Shown here one piece after another: positions 1-13,773 of a stretch of 64,000 nucleotides of DNA. Origin of the DNA: Promerops cafer. Lineage: Eukaryota > Chordata > Aves > Passeriformes > Nectariniidae. Below the pieces are notes generated by a model, which was not told the origin of the DNA, made no database searches, and saw nothing but the letters and a program-made list of their open reading frames with translations. Positions within the stretch are counted from its first letter, which is position 1. Each line of letters opens with the position of its first letter. Location of the stretch: positions 1,047,524-1,111,523 of the forward strand of contig VZSE01015288.1 of NCBI GenBank assembly GCA_013398275.1, given 5' to 3'. A program made the translations under genes and the position numbers.

Positions 1-314
1 CACAGTGTGCCACTGTGCTCTTACCTGGGCACACCACATGAACAATTGCAACATCCCTTTAACTGCTAATGATATTAAACAGTACCAATACAATGATCCA
101 TTAGCAATAGCTAAAAAGAAAAAAAACTCAGGGTAATGAGATAAGTTACTGTGTTTGGAGTTACTGCTCTAGCAATAACAAAAAAATGCTTCTCTGCCTG
201 ACAGCATAGGATCCAGAACCTTGCAACACCTGCTCTCCATTTGTATTCAAAGAGTACTAATGAGTAATCTAGAGGCTCTCTTGGTCTCTACTCATGAGCT
301 TCATGACTCTGTGT

Positions 315-420
315 TTTTACAAAAAAAACCCAAACCAAACCAAACAAAAACACCCAACCATAACCCCACCCCAAAAGCAAACCAAAACAAACAAACAAAG
401 AAAACCCCACCCACACCACA
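315..420. repeat. A/C-rich low-complexity run
   Basis: Repeated CAAAC, CAAA and CACCC words with almost no G. It accounts for the overlapping spurious frames on both strands here. Confidence 0.85.
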
Positions 421-527
421 TTTTCCTTGTGCCATGCAAAACAGGAATGCCCATGATTCAAAACACAGGATCAAGACGTACCATAAAAGCTTCAAGTAAT
501 AATATCTAACCCTTCACACAGTCAGAA

Positions 528-598
528 ATGTAAGACTATGATTATGTGCTATGACTGTAAGCACAGGACATGTAAGACTATGACTATATGCACAGGAT
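528..598. repeat. Imperfect tandem duplication of about 30-42 bp
   Basis: 'atgtaagactatga' occurs at 528 and 570, each copy ending in 'gcacagga'. The second copy lacks about 13 bases. Confidence 0.7.
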
Positions 599-1375
599 AT
601 GCATTAGAGACTGAACAATCACTGGTAAGAAAATCAGGTCTTTCCTCTTAAGAGCATCAGTTGCTTTAGTCCATTACAACTGAGGTGCTAACTAGATTAT
701 TATGCTACTACCTTATCTTCAAGGAGCTAGACTCCATTGCATAGGAAGATGAAATAGGATAGCAAGATTGTCAGTATGTGGCTACATCTTTTTTCTTGGT
801 CTTACATAAAGCAATTAGTTAAATAAAAACTATTTTAATGAAATGCTTATTCTGGCAAAGGAGCACCTGTGCATGTTATGTAAGTGAGCCCCCACAGGAG
901 GAGAATATTCTAAGAAAAATATACGTATTTGGTTAACTCCTAAATTCTCCTGAAAATAAAATATATAAATGCTTTGTCTTTTGAAATCATCTATCCAATC
1001 CAGAAGCTGACTCCAGTTATCTCTAAAGGATTGTTGCAGCAAGACCCTAGCCATGAATCACTAATCCACTGGTTAGCTAATGGACATTCCTATCAATCAG
1101 TAGGCAAATGGCCTATCTAAAAAGACAACTCACTAACCTGTAATACCACTTGAATACCACACTGGCTCATTCAGTATTAGAAAGCAGCTTGGTATCCAAG
1201 GGCTCCTATCTGATATGGATGAATATAAGTTACAGGCTGTAGGAATTCTAAGAAGATGCAGCAAAGGAACAGACTAGAAAAATGAATCTTTACAACACCA
1301 TTGCCAGCTGCATGAGACTAATAAAACCAATAATGCTCTTTTGCTCTATGAAAGCAGACTCAGTTGTATGAATGG

Positions 1376-1462
1376 CTTACCCTGCTTGAGCAGGGAGGTT
1401 GAACCAGATCATCCACTGCAGACCCTTCCTTTAATCTTACCTATTCTGGGATTCTGTAATGG
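1376..1462 (+). mobile_element. CR1 LINE 3'-terminal fragment
   Basis: The segment 'cctgcttgagcaggga', then 'gttgaaccagatcatc', then 'cccttcc' and 'attctgggattctgta' follows the order of the CR1 3' terminus, ending in the ATTCTGTG-type tail. Short and diverged. Confidence 0.7.
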
Positions 1463-2636
1463 CTTAAGAGGCTGCATTTCATGCAGTAAGAGTCTGCAGC
1501 ACCACAGAAAACTGAGCAAGCCTAAATCAATGATTACTGAGTGATAAACTTGTCAGAGGGCAGCTATTGAAGAGTACAGCTCTTTCTAGGTTGTTTCTCA
1601 TGAACAGAATTTAGCCATCGAAAGGGCACCCTAAGGATGATAGTCCATGATAACTGACCTACCACTGTTTTGCCCCTATTAAAAGGGATATTCTTGCTTC
1701 CCTTCCCTCCCTTTGCGTCAGTTCCAACATTCATCTGACCTCCATTTTCACCATAAGCTAATTGATGGAAGCACCAGACAGACAAACAGCACTTCCATGA
1801 GGCAAAAGAAGCCAGAAGAGACAAGTGATAGCATGAAGGTAGATGAATCTCCAGTTTTATGCAAAGAAAGGAAGGGAAAAGAACTATGTCACCCAGCAGC
1901 AGTGAGCTCTTAATACTGGTTTAGCCATTTCTGTGCAACCTACTCGTTAATGTTAACCCAGATTCTCCTTATAACCTGAAACATGTTTTATTAAATGAAA
2001 GATCAAATCAAAGTCTTAATTGTAAAGCAAAAACTAAAATTTAGCTTCAAGACTAACACTCATCTAGAAAAACACTGTACCCTTCAGAAGATCAGGAACT
2101 GTAACACTGTTAACAGGGAAAACTATTAATATAGAAATACATGAAATATTCATCTTTATTTTTTCAAAAAGATGGTTCAACTCCTTATTGAAAGACCCGA
2201 CATTTTCTGGTATTTTTTATGAAGTGCAGGAACATTTCAAGAGCACACAAACAACCTGTTCAGTAAATGAATTCTGGAAGCTGTGATCCTTAAGTATCCT
2301 CCATGATGAAAAAGAATTTGATTCTTGATGTTAAAAATAAAAAAATTGTCATTATGAGACATGGCAGTTTCCACACCTAGCTAATTTCATGCAGTGGCCA
2401 GGAATTCCTGAAGAAAAACACACATGGTGATCACAAGAATGAGAATTCCAAACTCTAGATCCAAAACCAGATGAAAACTAAGAAATTTTCTTAAGATACT
2501 CAAGAACAGTCACAGCTTGAGCACCCTTCAAACCATTATATAAAAGTTGAAGAGTCCAAATAATTAAAACCAGTTGCACAAGTTCAGAGATTTCAACCTC
2601 TTCTGCTACACATCGACGGGAGTCTGCCACTTAAGT

Positions 2637-2654
2637 GGGGGGAGGGAGGGAGGG
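2637..2654 (+). other. G-run with G-quadruplex potential
   Basis: Six Gs followed by three GGG tracts, each separated by a single A, fit the simple four-tract G4 rule with one-base loops. Structure formation is inferred. Confidence 0.5.
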
Positions 2655-5399
2655 AAAATGCTGCCTAATGTTTGACTGTACATAAGGCTACAAAATTCTG
2701 ATTGTACTGGCACCAGTGACACAAAGACATACAAAATTAACCTGTAGGTAACTTAAAATCTGTCATGATTTGAAGAAAAATTATTTATCTTCATAAGAGT
2801 TCTGCGAAGCAGCCAGACTGGAACATTCTTTCAGCAAAATTTGTTTGCTCCTGTACTGAATGAACACGGAAAAGAAACACCCAATCCAGCAGGTACCAAC
2901 TTCCCAAAAAGTTCACGCTGCCACAGTGGGCTCTGCTGCTGGTTCAGAGAAAGCACAGCAATGAAACTCAGGGCAAGTTCTCTCACACAGCTGTGTCTTC
3001 ATAATTGGCACATATTTTGCTACAGGGGAAATACATTTTAAAAAAGAAACTTTCAGCTGTACTGCGTCAACAGGCAAGGCCATCTTTCTAAAAGTTTAAA
3101 CTAGCTACATTAAAAACAGCAAAGAAAGTCAGTCTAATTGGTGGCCCCTAAGTCTTTTCCCAATAGGAGGGACATGCTTCTGAAAATATTTTTTTATCTT
3201 TTTCCTGTTTAAAAAATAATTTATTTACTACTATCACCTAATGCTTCCCATCATCAGACACGTCCAATCACTTTCTGTAGCTTTCTGATTTGGTCAGAAT
3301 TTCATAGGCTGGGTAGCTACCTAAAATAGTTCTTTAAAGTCTAAGTTGTAGGAAAAATATCAAAAAAAGTTACATTTTGGTCATCTTTAAAAAGCCACCT
3401 CCTCATTTTATAAATTCAGGAAGTGCAGCCTCTGTATAGAGTATCTTTTACTATCTTTACAAAAGTTCAGACAAACTTGGTCCAGTTTGGAACTCCTGAA
3501 GAAAAATACCTTTAGGTTCATTAGCCCAGTAGTCTTTTGAGATTTTATCTGTAAAGGTCTCTGAAGGATCATATTGAGCTTTTTTTGGCTGTCACAGCAA
3601 TCAGTCCTGACCAAATGCATATACCCTGCGTGTGGCAAGTGACTGAGCACCCTCTCTAAAACCACAATTACACGAGTGTGATGAGTGACATCCTTGTTAT
3701 GCTCAGAAGTAACAAAGGTATTCAGATAGAAGCCAAAATTAGCCCAGTATGGATACCTCAACTTCTCTTGACAGCCAAAGTCACAGTCAAAATCCGGTGT
3801 TGGCGGGAGTCTGGAGATACTGCAGAGCTGATGGGACAGGAAAGGAGGAGGAAAAAGTGCATGATTCTGGAGCTGACACGTGTCAGGGCTGTCTCAGAGA
3901 TTTCCCAGCTGGCTTTGTGCCATAGGACCCCTGCCCAATCCCCTAATTAACTTGGGACAATTCTTGCTCCCATGCTCTGCACAGCTTATTGCAGTCCAGA
4001 AATGTACTTGAAAGAAAAATCCTACTGAGCATACAGAATGCAGACAGTCTCCAGAGTACCCCACAAAAAACAAAACAAAACAAAAAACTGCCATATCCAG
4101 ATCAGAAATTTTCAATAAGAGAATTGGCTCAATTTTGACAGATTTTCATGTAAAATTAAAACAATACTGCTCAGCCAGAGGCTGCCCACAGACAAATTTC
4201 ATGTAGATGTTCCAGTTCAGAGGTGCACAATAGTATTTCAAAGTAGAGACTGACATTAAAAAAAGGGCACAATTATTCTAGTTCTGTTTCCAAAAACAGA
4301 TGAAGAATTTTGGCAAAAAGCTTTAAACAAAATTAAACTCAAGGCGAAGAAAAGGTCTACAGTATTTCGGTCCAGGAGATTAGAAATCAGGAAAGTTATA
4401 AATGGTTGAATATACCATCTCTTAAAATTTTTCCAACACTTCCTATTATCTATGGAAGAAACAGATGAAGGAAGAACACCACTGGGAACAATGACTTGTG
4501 TGAACTCCCATTTTCACTTAAGTAGCAATGCTCTTTGTTACAGAAGTTTACAGATGCATAAAAAAATAGGATGCTTTGTCAATGATACAAAATCAAACCA
4601 TTTAAATTGTCCATTCTGACTTTGCAAACTGCTGGGTGAACAGCTGGACACTCTAAGAGTTATCTGTGTGAAGACCAGTGTTAGGTTCAGTGAAATGACA
4701 GCACAGGATGGAGCCAGCAAACACAAATAAAACATAATACTATCTTCCTTCCTAAAATTTCCAATTGCTTGTTTAGTCATTGAGATCAAGTAACATTAAC
4801 ACTCTATGCCATCTTGTTTTTTCCTGAAAAAAATCTGAATGTAAATCAGAGTGACCTTTGCAAGCCTCAGAGACAGACTCAACTGGAAGACTTCACAGCC
4901 TTGATCTCAAACAATGGCATGCTCCATCCTAAGAGAGCCAACAAGTGAAGTAACATGGGCATATACAAAGACAATATGCTCTTAAGTTAATACTGAAAAT
5001 AGAGGACTTTTAGGCTTACAGTAAACAGAAGCTAAAGTCCTTAAAGACAAGACTCCTCAAAGAGTCTGAAGAGGGGAAAAACCCCACCTCAACTGTAAGA
5101 AAATACGTGAGGAGAGTTCTTCCTTCACTCTTCTGATTCTCTTACAAGCAGTCCTGGACATTCTATTTAAATTCAAATAATATATAAGTAAAACCAGAAA
5201 CAGCCATGGCCATTAACTCTTTACATCCAGTTACTGTTGTTCAACTCCCACTACAGGGAATTTTAAGCTATTTGAAGTACCAGCATTACATGCACCCAGT
5301 CTAAAACTGAAATACCTCTGAACACAGCTACATTTGGTACAAAGTTACCTTTGTCTAATTACTGTGTTTTTTGTTGTTGGGGAGTTTTTAGCTTGTTTG

Positions 5400-5850
5400 T
5401 TCTACAGAATATAACATTTCAGTTGAGAGGGACCTACAATCTCCTGGTCCAACTGTCTGACCAATTCCGGGCTGACCAAGTTAAAGCACATTTTAAGGGC
5501 AATGTCCAAACACCTCTGAAACAGTGACAGGCCTGGGGCATCAACCACCTCCCTAGGGTGCCTGTTCCAGTGTTTGAAGAAATGCTTCCCCATGTTTAGT
5601 CTGAACATGCCCTGGAGCAGCTTTGAACCATTCCCACACATCCCACCTCTGGATCCCAGGGAGAAAAGAAGCTCAGCACCTCCCTCATCTCTTCCCTTCC
5701 TCAGGGAGCCGTAAAGAGCAATGAGGTGATGCACAGCCTCCTTTTCTCCAAACCAGACAAGCCCAAAGCCCTTGGCTGCTCCTCACAGAACACTGCTTCC
5801 AAGCCTTGCACCAGCTTAGTTACCCACTTCTGGATGCAAGGACTTAACAT
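5400..5850 (-). mobile_element. CR1 LINE 3' fragment
   Basis: On the minus strand the sequence encodes MFRLNMGKHFFKHWN and PREVV-like residues typical of the CR1 3' end, followed by GGTCCCTCTCAACTG and an ATTCTGTAG tail near 5405. The part toward 5850 matches the upstream 'ctggtgcaaggcttggaag' section. Truncated at its 5' end, as is usual for CR1. Confidence 0.88.
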
Positions 5851-8800
5851 ATTCCCACAACATATTTCCACGGTCATATGTCTTTTCTACCTGATGAGAA
5901 GGGAGAAAGATGCAAAAGCAGAAATAATTCTTTTACCAGGCTGGCAGTGTGTTACAGCCCAGGGATCGCACACAAGTTTGGCACCACAACACCTGTGGTT
6001 GTTCTACTGCTGACACACTGCCAACTTCACTCGGCAGGGATGACACACAACTCCACTTCCCTCACTTCATGATACGTTCCTTTGCTGCTGCTCCTCACCA
6101 TGGAGGCTCAAGTCTGTCTTCTTTCTGTCTACTCCCACACAACAAGAAGAGTGCATGAATACACAGTCTACCCCTATCTACTTGACTCTTGCACACATAG
6201 GACAGCTACATTTGTGCAAAGCCTTTTGAGCATCAACTTTCTACACATATCTAGTTGAGCCCCAGGCTCAGCTCCTGCATGGAGGCATCACTTCCCTTTA
6301 GAGCTAAATACACGGTTCAACTCCAAAATTAGTAAAAAGACAAAATACACACGCAAAGCTAGATGAGTAGGAAACAAAGATTAGGAGACCTGGATTCAGC
6401 TGCACTTAAAGGATTTGCAAACAGTGCTATACTGGTAGGCCCACCTAGTGAGATTTTATAATAGAGAGTTACCTTTGTACATTGACATTCTTTTCCAGAT
6501 ATGGTTTTCATCACTGTCCCAAATCAAAGACCAAAATATTTTCATATGTAGCTGTATCTGTAACACCACAATTCCCATATACAAATCACAAGGGTTTCCA
6601 ACAGCAAAGACCAAGACTATTTTTCCATGCTAAAAACAAACTCCTCTATGTTTGCAAAATGCTTCCCTTTGGATCATTCCTTATAGCAATACTACGATGT
6701 TTTTATAAAAGAAAAGTGCATCCTGGGCATTAGGAAAACTTACAGTGATTAATGAAACCGCAGAACTAAACATCCTTCAGAAGAGAGGCATCAGCTGAGT
6801 ACTCTCACACGCTATTGAATGACTAAAGTACGTCACCCTGCTGCCTCAGAGCACCACTGCTGCCTCTTCAGCCCCTCCAGATGCTAAAGGAAGGCACATA
6901 AAAAAGCAAGGCAGAAGAGAAGATGTTCTGTTAGGCATGTCATCCATGATGTCAGCATATTCTTAAATCAACAACTGCTAACTTACTGTCCTCTGAATTC
7001 AGAATAACTTGAAAAAAGTCAGGGTACCATGCTTTAGAGATGACGACCTTACTGTTGACAGGAAGCCTGGCAGCAGTAGGTTTTACAAATATCCCAACAT
7101 CAATTTGGTTGTAAGAGTGAAAACTATAACACTTGCAGAGAATTGCTATCTATTTTACAGGTAATCTGTACTCCAGTTACTTTCTCACTAAATTAAATCA
7201 GTTTTATACTTCTTTAGGCAACAGCTTGCACTACATCTACAAATTACCTAGGTAACAGAGTTTTGAAAACCTTACTAGCACCTAGTCCTATATTTGCCTT
7301 TGGCAGAAAGTTTTTGACTCATTTTTACGTTCAATTAATCCACAGTCACATTCTTCATAAAAAGACTTCTGGAAAAACTCAACTTGCTGGAAACAGTAAC
7401 TATAATTACTGACCCTCTTCAAGTCAGCCAAAATTAAATTGCAAAGTAGATTTTCTGGCATTCGAGCTATAACTTAATAGTATGAAGAAAAGCAAGTCTA
7501 TGAGTAAAAGAAGAAACCAAGCCCAGCACTGGTGAGAACCCAGAAAATGAGATACAGGCGGTGAGTTTATAGGGAAAAACTGAGAATGGACCCTGAACAT
7601 TCTCCTTCCAGATTTGTACTGCAGAACAAAAAGGGCAAAACTTCTGCCTTGTTCATTTTTGCAGTATCAAACTTCTGTCAAAAAAAGCATTATTATTAAA
7701 AAGGAGAAATATGACTTTATGAAATTTCATAGTAAGGAACAAATCATAAACTGTAACTGCATGGCATTTTATCTCCTTACCTAACACTATTCTCTTTTCT
7801 CTACGGTTTTCAGGTTTGTTTTACTTACTGCTCTCTGCAATTATGAACAAAGTAAAACCAAAAATTGTGGCATCTCTGTATTTCTCAGGAAAAAGAAATC
7901 ACCACTGCAGGTGTCCCATTAGGAAACCTATGTGAAATTACACATGCCACTGTCAATGAAACTGTCAAATCAAGATTCTTTTCACTTACTACAGGCTTTA
8001 AAGCAAGTACAAGGATCACACATTCCTCAACCATGCACAGATATACTATTAGTATGCCACGTTAACTTTACTAGCATTGAGACAACTGGCTTATCATGGT
8101 GCAAAATTGATGAACATTTCATATTTGACTAATGCTTAAAATATATAGAATTCATGGGCTATGTAGACATCCTGCAGTTTTTGCTTCTACTGAATTATCT
8201 GCATAACAGAAAAAAAAATGGTTTCTTAATGTGATAATTTTTGAGCCTAATAAGCAAGAACTTCCAGGACTAAAACCAAAATACTTCTGTCTTAAAAAGC
8301 ATTTACAAAATAAGCTGAAGATCTGCAGTTGCTGCTATCTATTGTCATCTATGATACTCCAGAAGAATATTTTCCACCCATATAAACTCTACTGCTGAAA
8401 AGGGTCTGTAAAGTTCCTATAGAGCACACTAGCAACAGGGATTTCCATATGTACTTAAATATAGGTACCATCAAAGAGACAACCGAAGGTACATTGCTGT
8501 TTTTTTCCACTCTTAAAATTCTGATCAAAACTAGTTGTGAAAAAAGCTAAACATCAGTTACCAAAAAATACAAGTGATCATCAAATGTGGGGAAGGGACA
8601 AACCAACCAACACTCAAAGCAAGGACATTTCAAACTTTCAGGCTGCTTAAGAGTTAGCCCCTAGAAACCTTCAGGTCAGCTTCTGTCCTGAAAGCAAGTG
8701 TAATTTCAAACAACAAAAAGTCATTTTTTCCTGAATTATACAGAACTATAGAACACAATGTTTTTCCAAAACTAGTGCCATACTGAATCTAAGTCCAAAC

Positions 8801-9019
8801 TTTGATCTAAGATAAAAGATGCCTACTACTATTTCAGACAGCAGTTGCTCTACTGGTCTGGGTCTCACCTTAAGGCACCAAACCTCGTTTATTCTGTTTA
8901 CAACTGTGATAAATATCAAAATAGAAAATTTGTTCAACACAGTGGTCATGAGTCCCCCTCATAAGCAACTTTGAGCTATAGATGAGTGCAATTACTTGAC
9001 AGTTTTGAATGTTAGTCAC

Positions 9020-9210
9020 AATCATTCTGACAATACCACTGAAATTCCTTTAACAGACACTTCACTCCTAAAGGAGTTTGAGAGAACAAAACCATGTTGT
9101 AGGCAAATGGGGACTAACAATTCTACGGAGAAAAATGCTAAATCCTCTAACAAATGCCTCAAACCCCAAAGAATTTGAGAAAACAAAACCATATCATCTG
9201 CACATGAGAA
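9020..9210. repeat. Imperfect tandem duplication, period about 98 bp
   Basis: 'gagtttgagagaacaaaacc' near 9074 recurs as 'gaatttgagaaaacaaaacc' near 9171. The preceding 40 bases of each copy are also alignable. Two copies, diverged. Confidence 0.6.
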
Positions 9211-10739
9211 TTGATACTGGGCAACACAGACTCTTGAGGCAAAACAGCTTTCTCACTTCTCACAACACAACTATTTCTGTATTAAAAAAATTAAAACTCC
9301 TGAGTGATTCCCAGATTTTATCTTTTTAGTTCCAGTAAAGGGAAACAGGAGATCATCAGGTCAATCTGAAAGAGTCTGTGTGTTTATCAAAATAAATTTT
9401 GCTAGAACACAATTCAATAAAAATATCTCTATAATATAGACTACTGTGTAGATTAACTGAACTTGGAAATAATTTAACTGAGACACGAAAGAACCACAGA
9501 AGACCTAAGAGAATTTATTTTGGAATTGTCATACTGGAAGACTAATTGCTAAGTTATCTTTCTCATAAAGAACAAGAAATGAATTTTCTTTCTTGAATAG
9601 ATTAAGTGAATAGGAGTTTAAAAAAAAAAAAAATCAGTATTTCTACAACTTTACCAGCGCACATTATGCTAAGTGTCAAGTATAAAGCCAGATTTTCTGA
9701 AAAAGACCATTTCAAACATTCTCAACTAAAGAGAACTAAGTTATGGAAAGAAACCAACAATTACAATGTCATAATCCAGATGGGATAGAATTTGTTAATT
9801 GCCAAACCAGGCTATATGCTAATCATGTCAGCAAATACTAACAGGCAGACGACACACTCCTGAAATACAGTAATGGGATGTAACATAAGAATAGCCCTGA
9901 CCATCACAGGGTACACCTAATAAAAAACCTGTCTGGCCAATACATGCTGCTCAGCAGAGAATACAAGAACAGGTGAACTACTCTTTAACACAATCCTCAT
10001 ATCTTCTCCTAGAGAAGATACCCTGCAGTTCAGTGTTTTCAAACCCAGAAGTAGTACTTTTGCATTCTCCAAGATACACTATAAAACCAGTAATTTCAAC
10101 TTCATAATTTAAATCTAAATTATGACACATAATCTGTTCTACATCTGTAAAAAACAGAGCTCCTGTTTTCAAAGTTCTTGCTTCCATAAATAAGTTGACC
10201 AGATCTTAAGAATAGTAAATATGAGGAATTTCTTTGGAGGATAAACCACACACAGTTTTGAAGATAAAGCTGGTTTGATACTGAAACTTTAAATCTGATT
10301 TATATTCCAATCTACCATCATTGTGACAATCTGCATTAAGGTCTCAATGTACTATGAACAAATAAAATTAAAGCAAAAATCAAAGAAGATTAGGTTTGTT
10401 GCCAAAGTTTTAGATCATGTCAAATGTCCAAATGACTTAAAATGCTGGCAAGAACCTGCCAAAATACCCAGTGAGATACTGGCAGCAGAAACTTCACTAA
10501 CTGGATTCAAGAGACTTTTCTTACATTAAGAATGTGGCTGGATGAGGCAGACTTAAGAGAGAACAAGTCACTGCAGTCTGAAGAGACAACATAACACCAT
10601 CACCACTTTGTACCCCCACGCCCTGTCACACACCACAGAGTTGGTCTCCCTTAACCCACTACCACCTAACCCAGAGGAAAAAAGAAAATTAGAACAGTGT
10701 GGATTAAATGAACCGGTTGAATAGAAATGGAGGAATTGT

Positions 10740-11130
10740 CAGAGAATCTGGGGACTCCAAGTGGGTAACAACACAAGTGCAATTTCAGACAGGTCAAACA
10801 GAAGCTTTATTAACTATGATCACAGTGAGAGAATAGTGAGAGCATCTTTTCTGGTTCTCTGCCGAGCGATTGCAGAGACCCAAACCATACACTGTTTCAG
10901 AAAAGGAACAGAGAAGCAATCATATCAATGTGAACAAAACCAGGCACCCTCCCCTGGGAGGGATGGACTCCTTAAGTCTGTTGCTGAACAGCCACAATTC
11001 TAACGAGGACTGAGGTAGTAAATAACGTGACAATATGGAGATGGCTCCTGGTGGAGCCTATAGGGATGGCCCGGTATTATCCTATCTGAGATGCAAAGTT
11101 GGAAACAATCTGACTGCTAGCTTTTGGTTG
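10740..11130 (-). mobile_element. Possible solo LTR of an endogenous retrovirus
   Basis: On the minus strand there is an AATAAA poly(A) signal (plus positions 10806-10811), followed by 'gcttctgtttgacctg' and then a U5-like tail ending in TCTCTGACA near 10740. This resembles the R-U5 end of an LTR. The outer (5') boundary is uncertain; ggaat occurs on both flanks (about 10732-10736 and 11134-11138) but without a clean TG terminus. No internal viral coding sequence was seen. Family not determined. Confidence 0.5.
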
Positions 11131-13738
11131 AAAGGAATGTTTTTGAGTAAAGATAACCCCTTAGCCAGAACTCTCAGTCTTAACTGTTAATAATTTTACC
11201 ACCACAACTCTTTGACAGCTTAAAAATACATTGTTACCTTCTTCTTCCAAGCCACAAGTAAGACCAACAAATGAGATATCATATCGACCAAGTCAAAAAC
11301 ACTGCAAGACACAACTCAATAGACATTTTAACTTATTGAGCAAATTTTAAATAAAAAAATATTTTGATAAAATTGATGAGTTAGTGCACTTGTGGAATGA
11401 TTCACAGATGCCAAACATAAAAGCTCCCCAAAACCAAAGTTTAGTAATAGGTACTTTTTCCACAAGTACATCAGTCAGTAAATCAAACAGTGCTGCACAC
11501 ATCTTACTGCAAAACCAAAAACCCAAGGTACAGAGGCAGAGTATGTAGTTTGACATAAAAACAAATGTACCTAAGCAGATGAAATTCTATGTATCAGAAG
11601 TTAGAGACATCTTGGAGATGGAAGTTTCCTGTTCAAGTTCTTTTCAAGAAACAGGGTCTACCACTTAAACATGTTCATCCTTAGCTAGGCAAGTTCCAAG
11701 AAGAAAATTATGTCAAACTGGCACAAACAACCACTATAAGCTAAATTTTTGTTATTAGAGGCCAAAAAGTCTAAGAGACTATCTTGATCAGTTTTTATCA
11801 CAGTCTTGATCAAGCCTAATTCATTCAACTGCAGTCCTTGAGTCTCTACTAGCCCAATGGGAATATTAGGTAGTAAGTGCCAGACATTTTTTATCCCAGA
11901 ATTACAATTCTTAATCCTATGATTGACATTTGAGTCTTGAGCAATGAGGCCCAAGTTATTTCATTTGGGAGCCAGGCTGACTGTTGAATTACTATTAGAA
12001 TTCATTCTGCTGAGGAGGAACAAAAATGTTATCAGATTTAGTATTGCAGAAAAACTATTTTTGATTGCTCCTACTCTACTTCAATTTTTAAGCAATACTT
12101 CAAATTTCACCTCTGTAAATGTGCTCCAGTCCGAAATCACTGAGGCACTTATAAACACTGTAAAAGTTTCTGCCTCTAACAAACTGGTGCTCAGCATAGG
12201 TATTGCAATACAATAGTATCTTAAAGAATGCTCCATGCACCTTCAACAGCAGTGAAAATATTTGTTGTAAAAACCTTGAGTTTACACAGAGTAGTTAAGT
12301 ACTCACTGAAATTGCTCTTATTCAGCTGCAACAAAAAGAAAACCAAATTCCTGACCTCTTTGATTCTTCAACTACTGTAAAGATTCAAACTTGCACAAGA
12401 AAGGAGTACTGGTTTAACTATTTCAGTTGATAACACAATACATAATCAAGTAGTCTCCAGCTAGCCCTGAACACTCTGTATAGGGACGTAAAATACTTCA
12501 GAGTCCTCAAGAAGTATTACTTATCTGGGCCAGCCTCCATCTCCCCCTCCTTCTTATCCCAATCTTTCAAAGATAGGCTTTGAATGTTTCGCAGCTGTCC
12601 AACATTAAGGCTGAAGAATTCCACAACCACAGCACTGTAAAAACACAGGGTGAAAAGCAACTACGTTCAGGACCCGTTACAGAGCCAGAAGAGGTTTCTG
12701 ACTGCAAACTTCTTCAGCAAAATCTGGATAAGGTCCCGAGAGCAGATAAACCTGTAAAATTATTCTTTCTTCCTTCCAGATAATTCTTCAAGTGAGTGCC
12801 TACCATATAAACTAGTGCAGACTATGCATAACTGCATTGAGTTTTAGCCAACCTCTCTCACAGCCAAAAATATCAACCACCACCACTGCACACATTTTCT
12901 TACTGAGATTTTCAGAAGGTCTGCATAATCTTGTAACTATGAAGTTAGTGAGACATTTCATATTTCCTGAAACTAAACTGCACATTAGATGATTCACCAA
13001 TTAGTGTATTCATGAAGCTTTAAGAACCAATCAAAATTTCATTTTTGTTGAAAAATTTAACAGAAATGTCCAGCTGTATGCATGGAGAGAGCATGTGGGC
13101 TCTTCTCCTTTATTTAACTTAACTAACAGCTACGTTAGCTGGTGAAAAATATTCAGTGTGTCAAAGTTAATTTATCAAGCTGACAAAGTATAAGGGCTCC
13201 AGAAGGTATAGCATACATTTACTAAATTTTAAATACAACATTTTAACTAGATATAGCTCAAAGATTAAAATAAGCTGTCCAACAACCAAACCACACAAAT
13301 ACGTATCACTCCAGGGCACTTTTTATTTAATGGAGCAATTGCATGCTTGTTTCAAACTAATGCATGGGTCAACATATCAGAAAAGCTGATCATTCTTCAG
13401 ACCTCAAACCCCATAAATCAAAACGTGTTTTTTTAAACTAGGTGGATATCTTTGGAAGACAGAGGGCTTGTCAGTACAGTGCAGGCCATGATCAGATGGA
13501 GGGGAGGCACTGCATGTTGCTCAACACAACCAAACCTTCTACCTCTCAAAAGCCTCTAGGCACAAATACCACAAGGTAAAACCCAGTGCTAATTTCCCCT
13601 TAAGGTTGAAACTACAAAGGACAGCTCTTGGGGAAACAAGGCAAGGAAATCAGCCGAAAGTAGACAGTTATTCAAGAATTTAGGAGTTTATGATGGAGCC
13701 TTTACAGCAAAAGTTCTTTCATCTATGAAGTCAGGAAT

Positions 13739-13773
13739 GTACAATTTAGTACATTTAGTACAATTTAGTACAA
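13739..13773. repeat. Short tandem repeat (GTACAATTTA-like, about 3 copies)
   Basis: Three near-identical 9-10 bp units of gtacaattta with a partial fourth. Confidence 0.85.

Noticed and set aside
5402..5734. 110-codon minus-strand frame
   Set aside because: It is the CR1 3' region, not a host gene.
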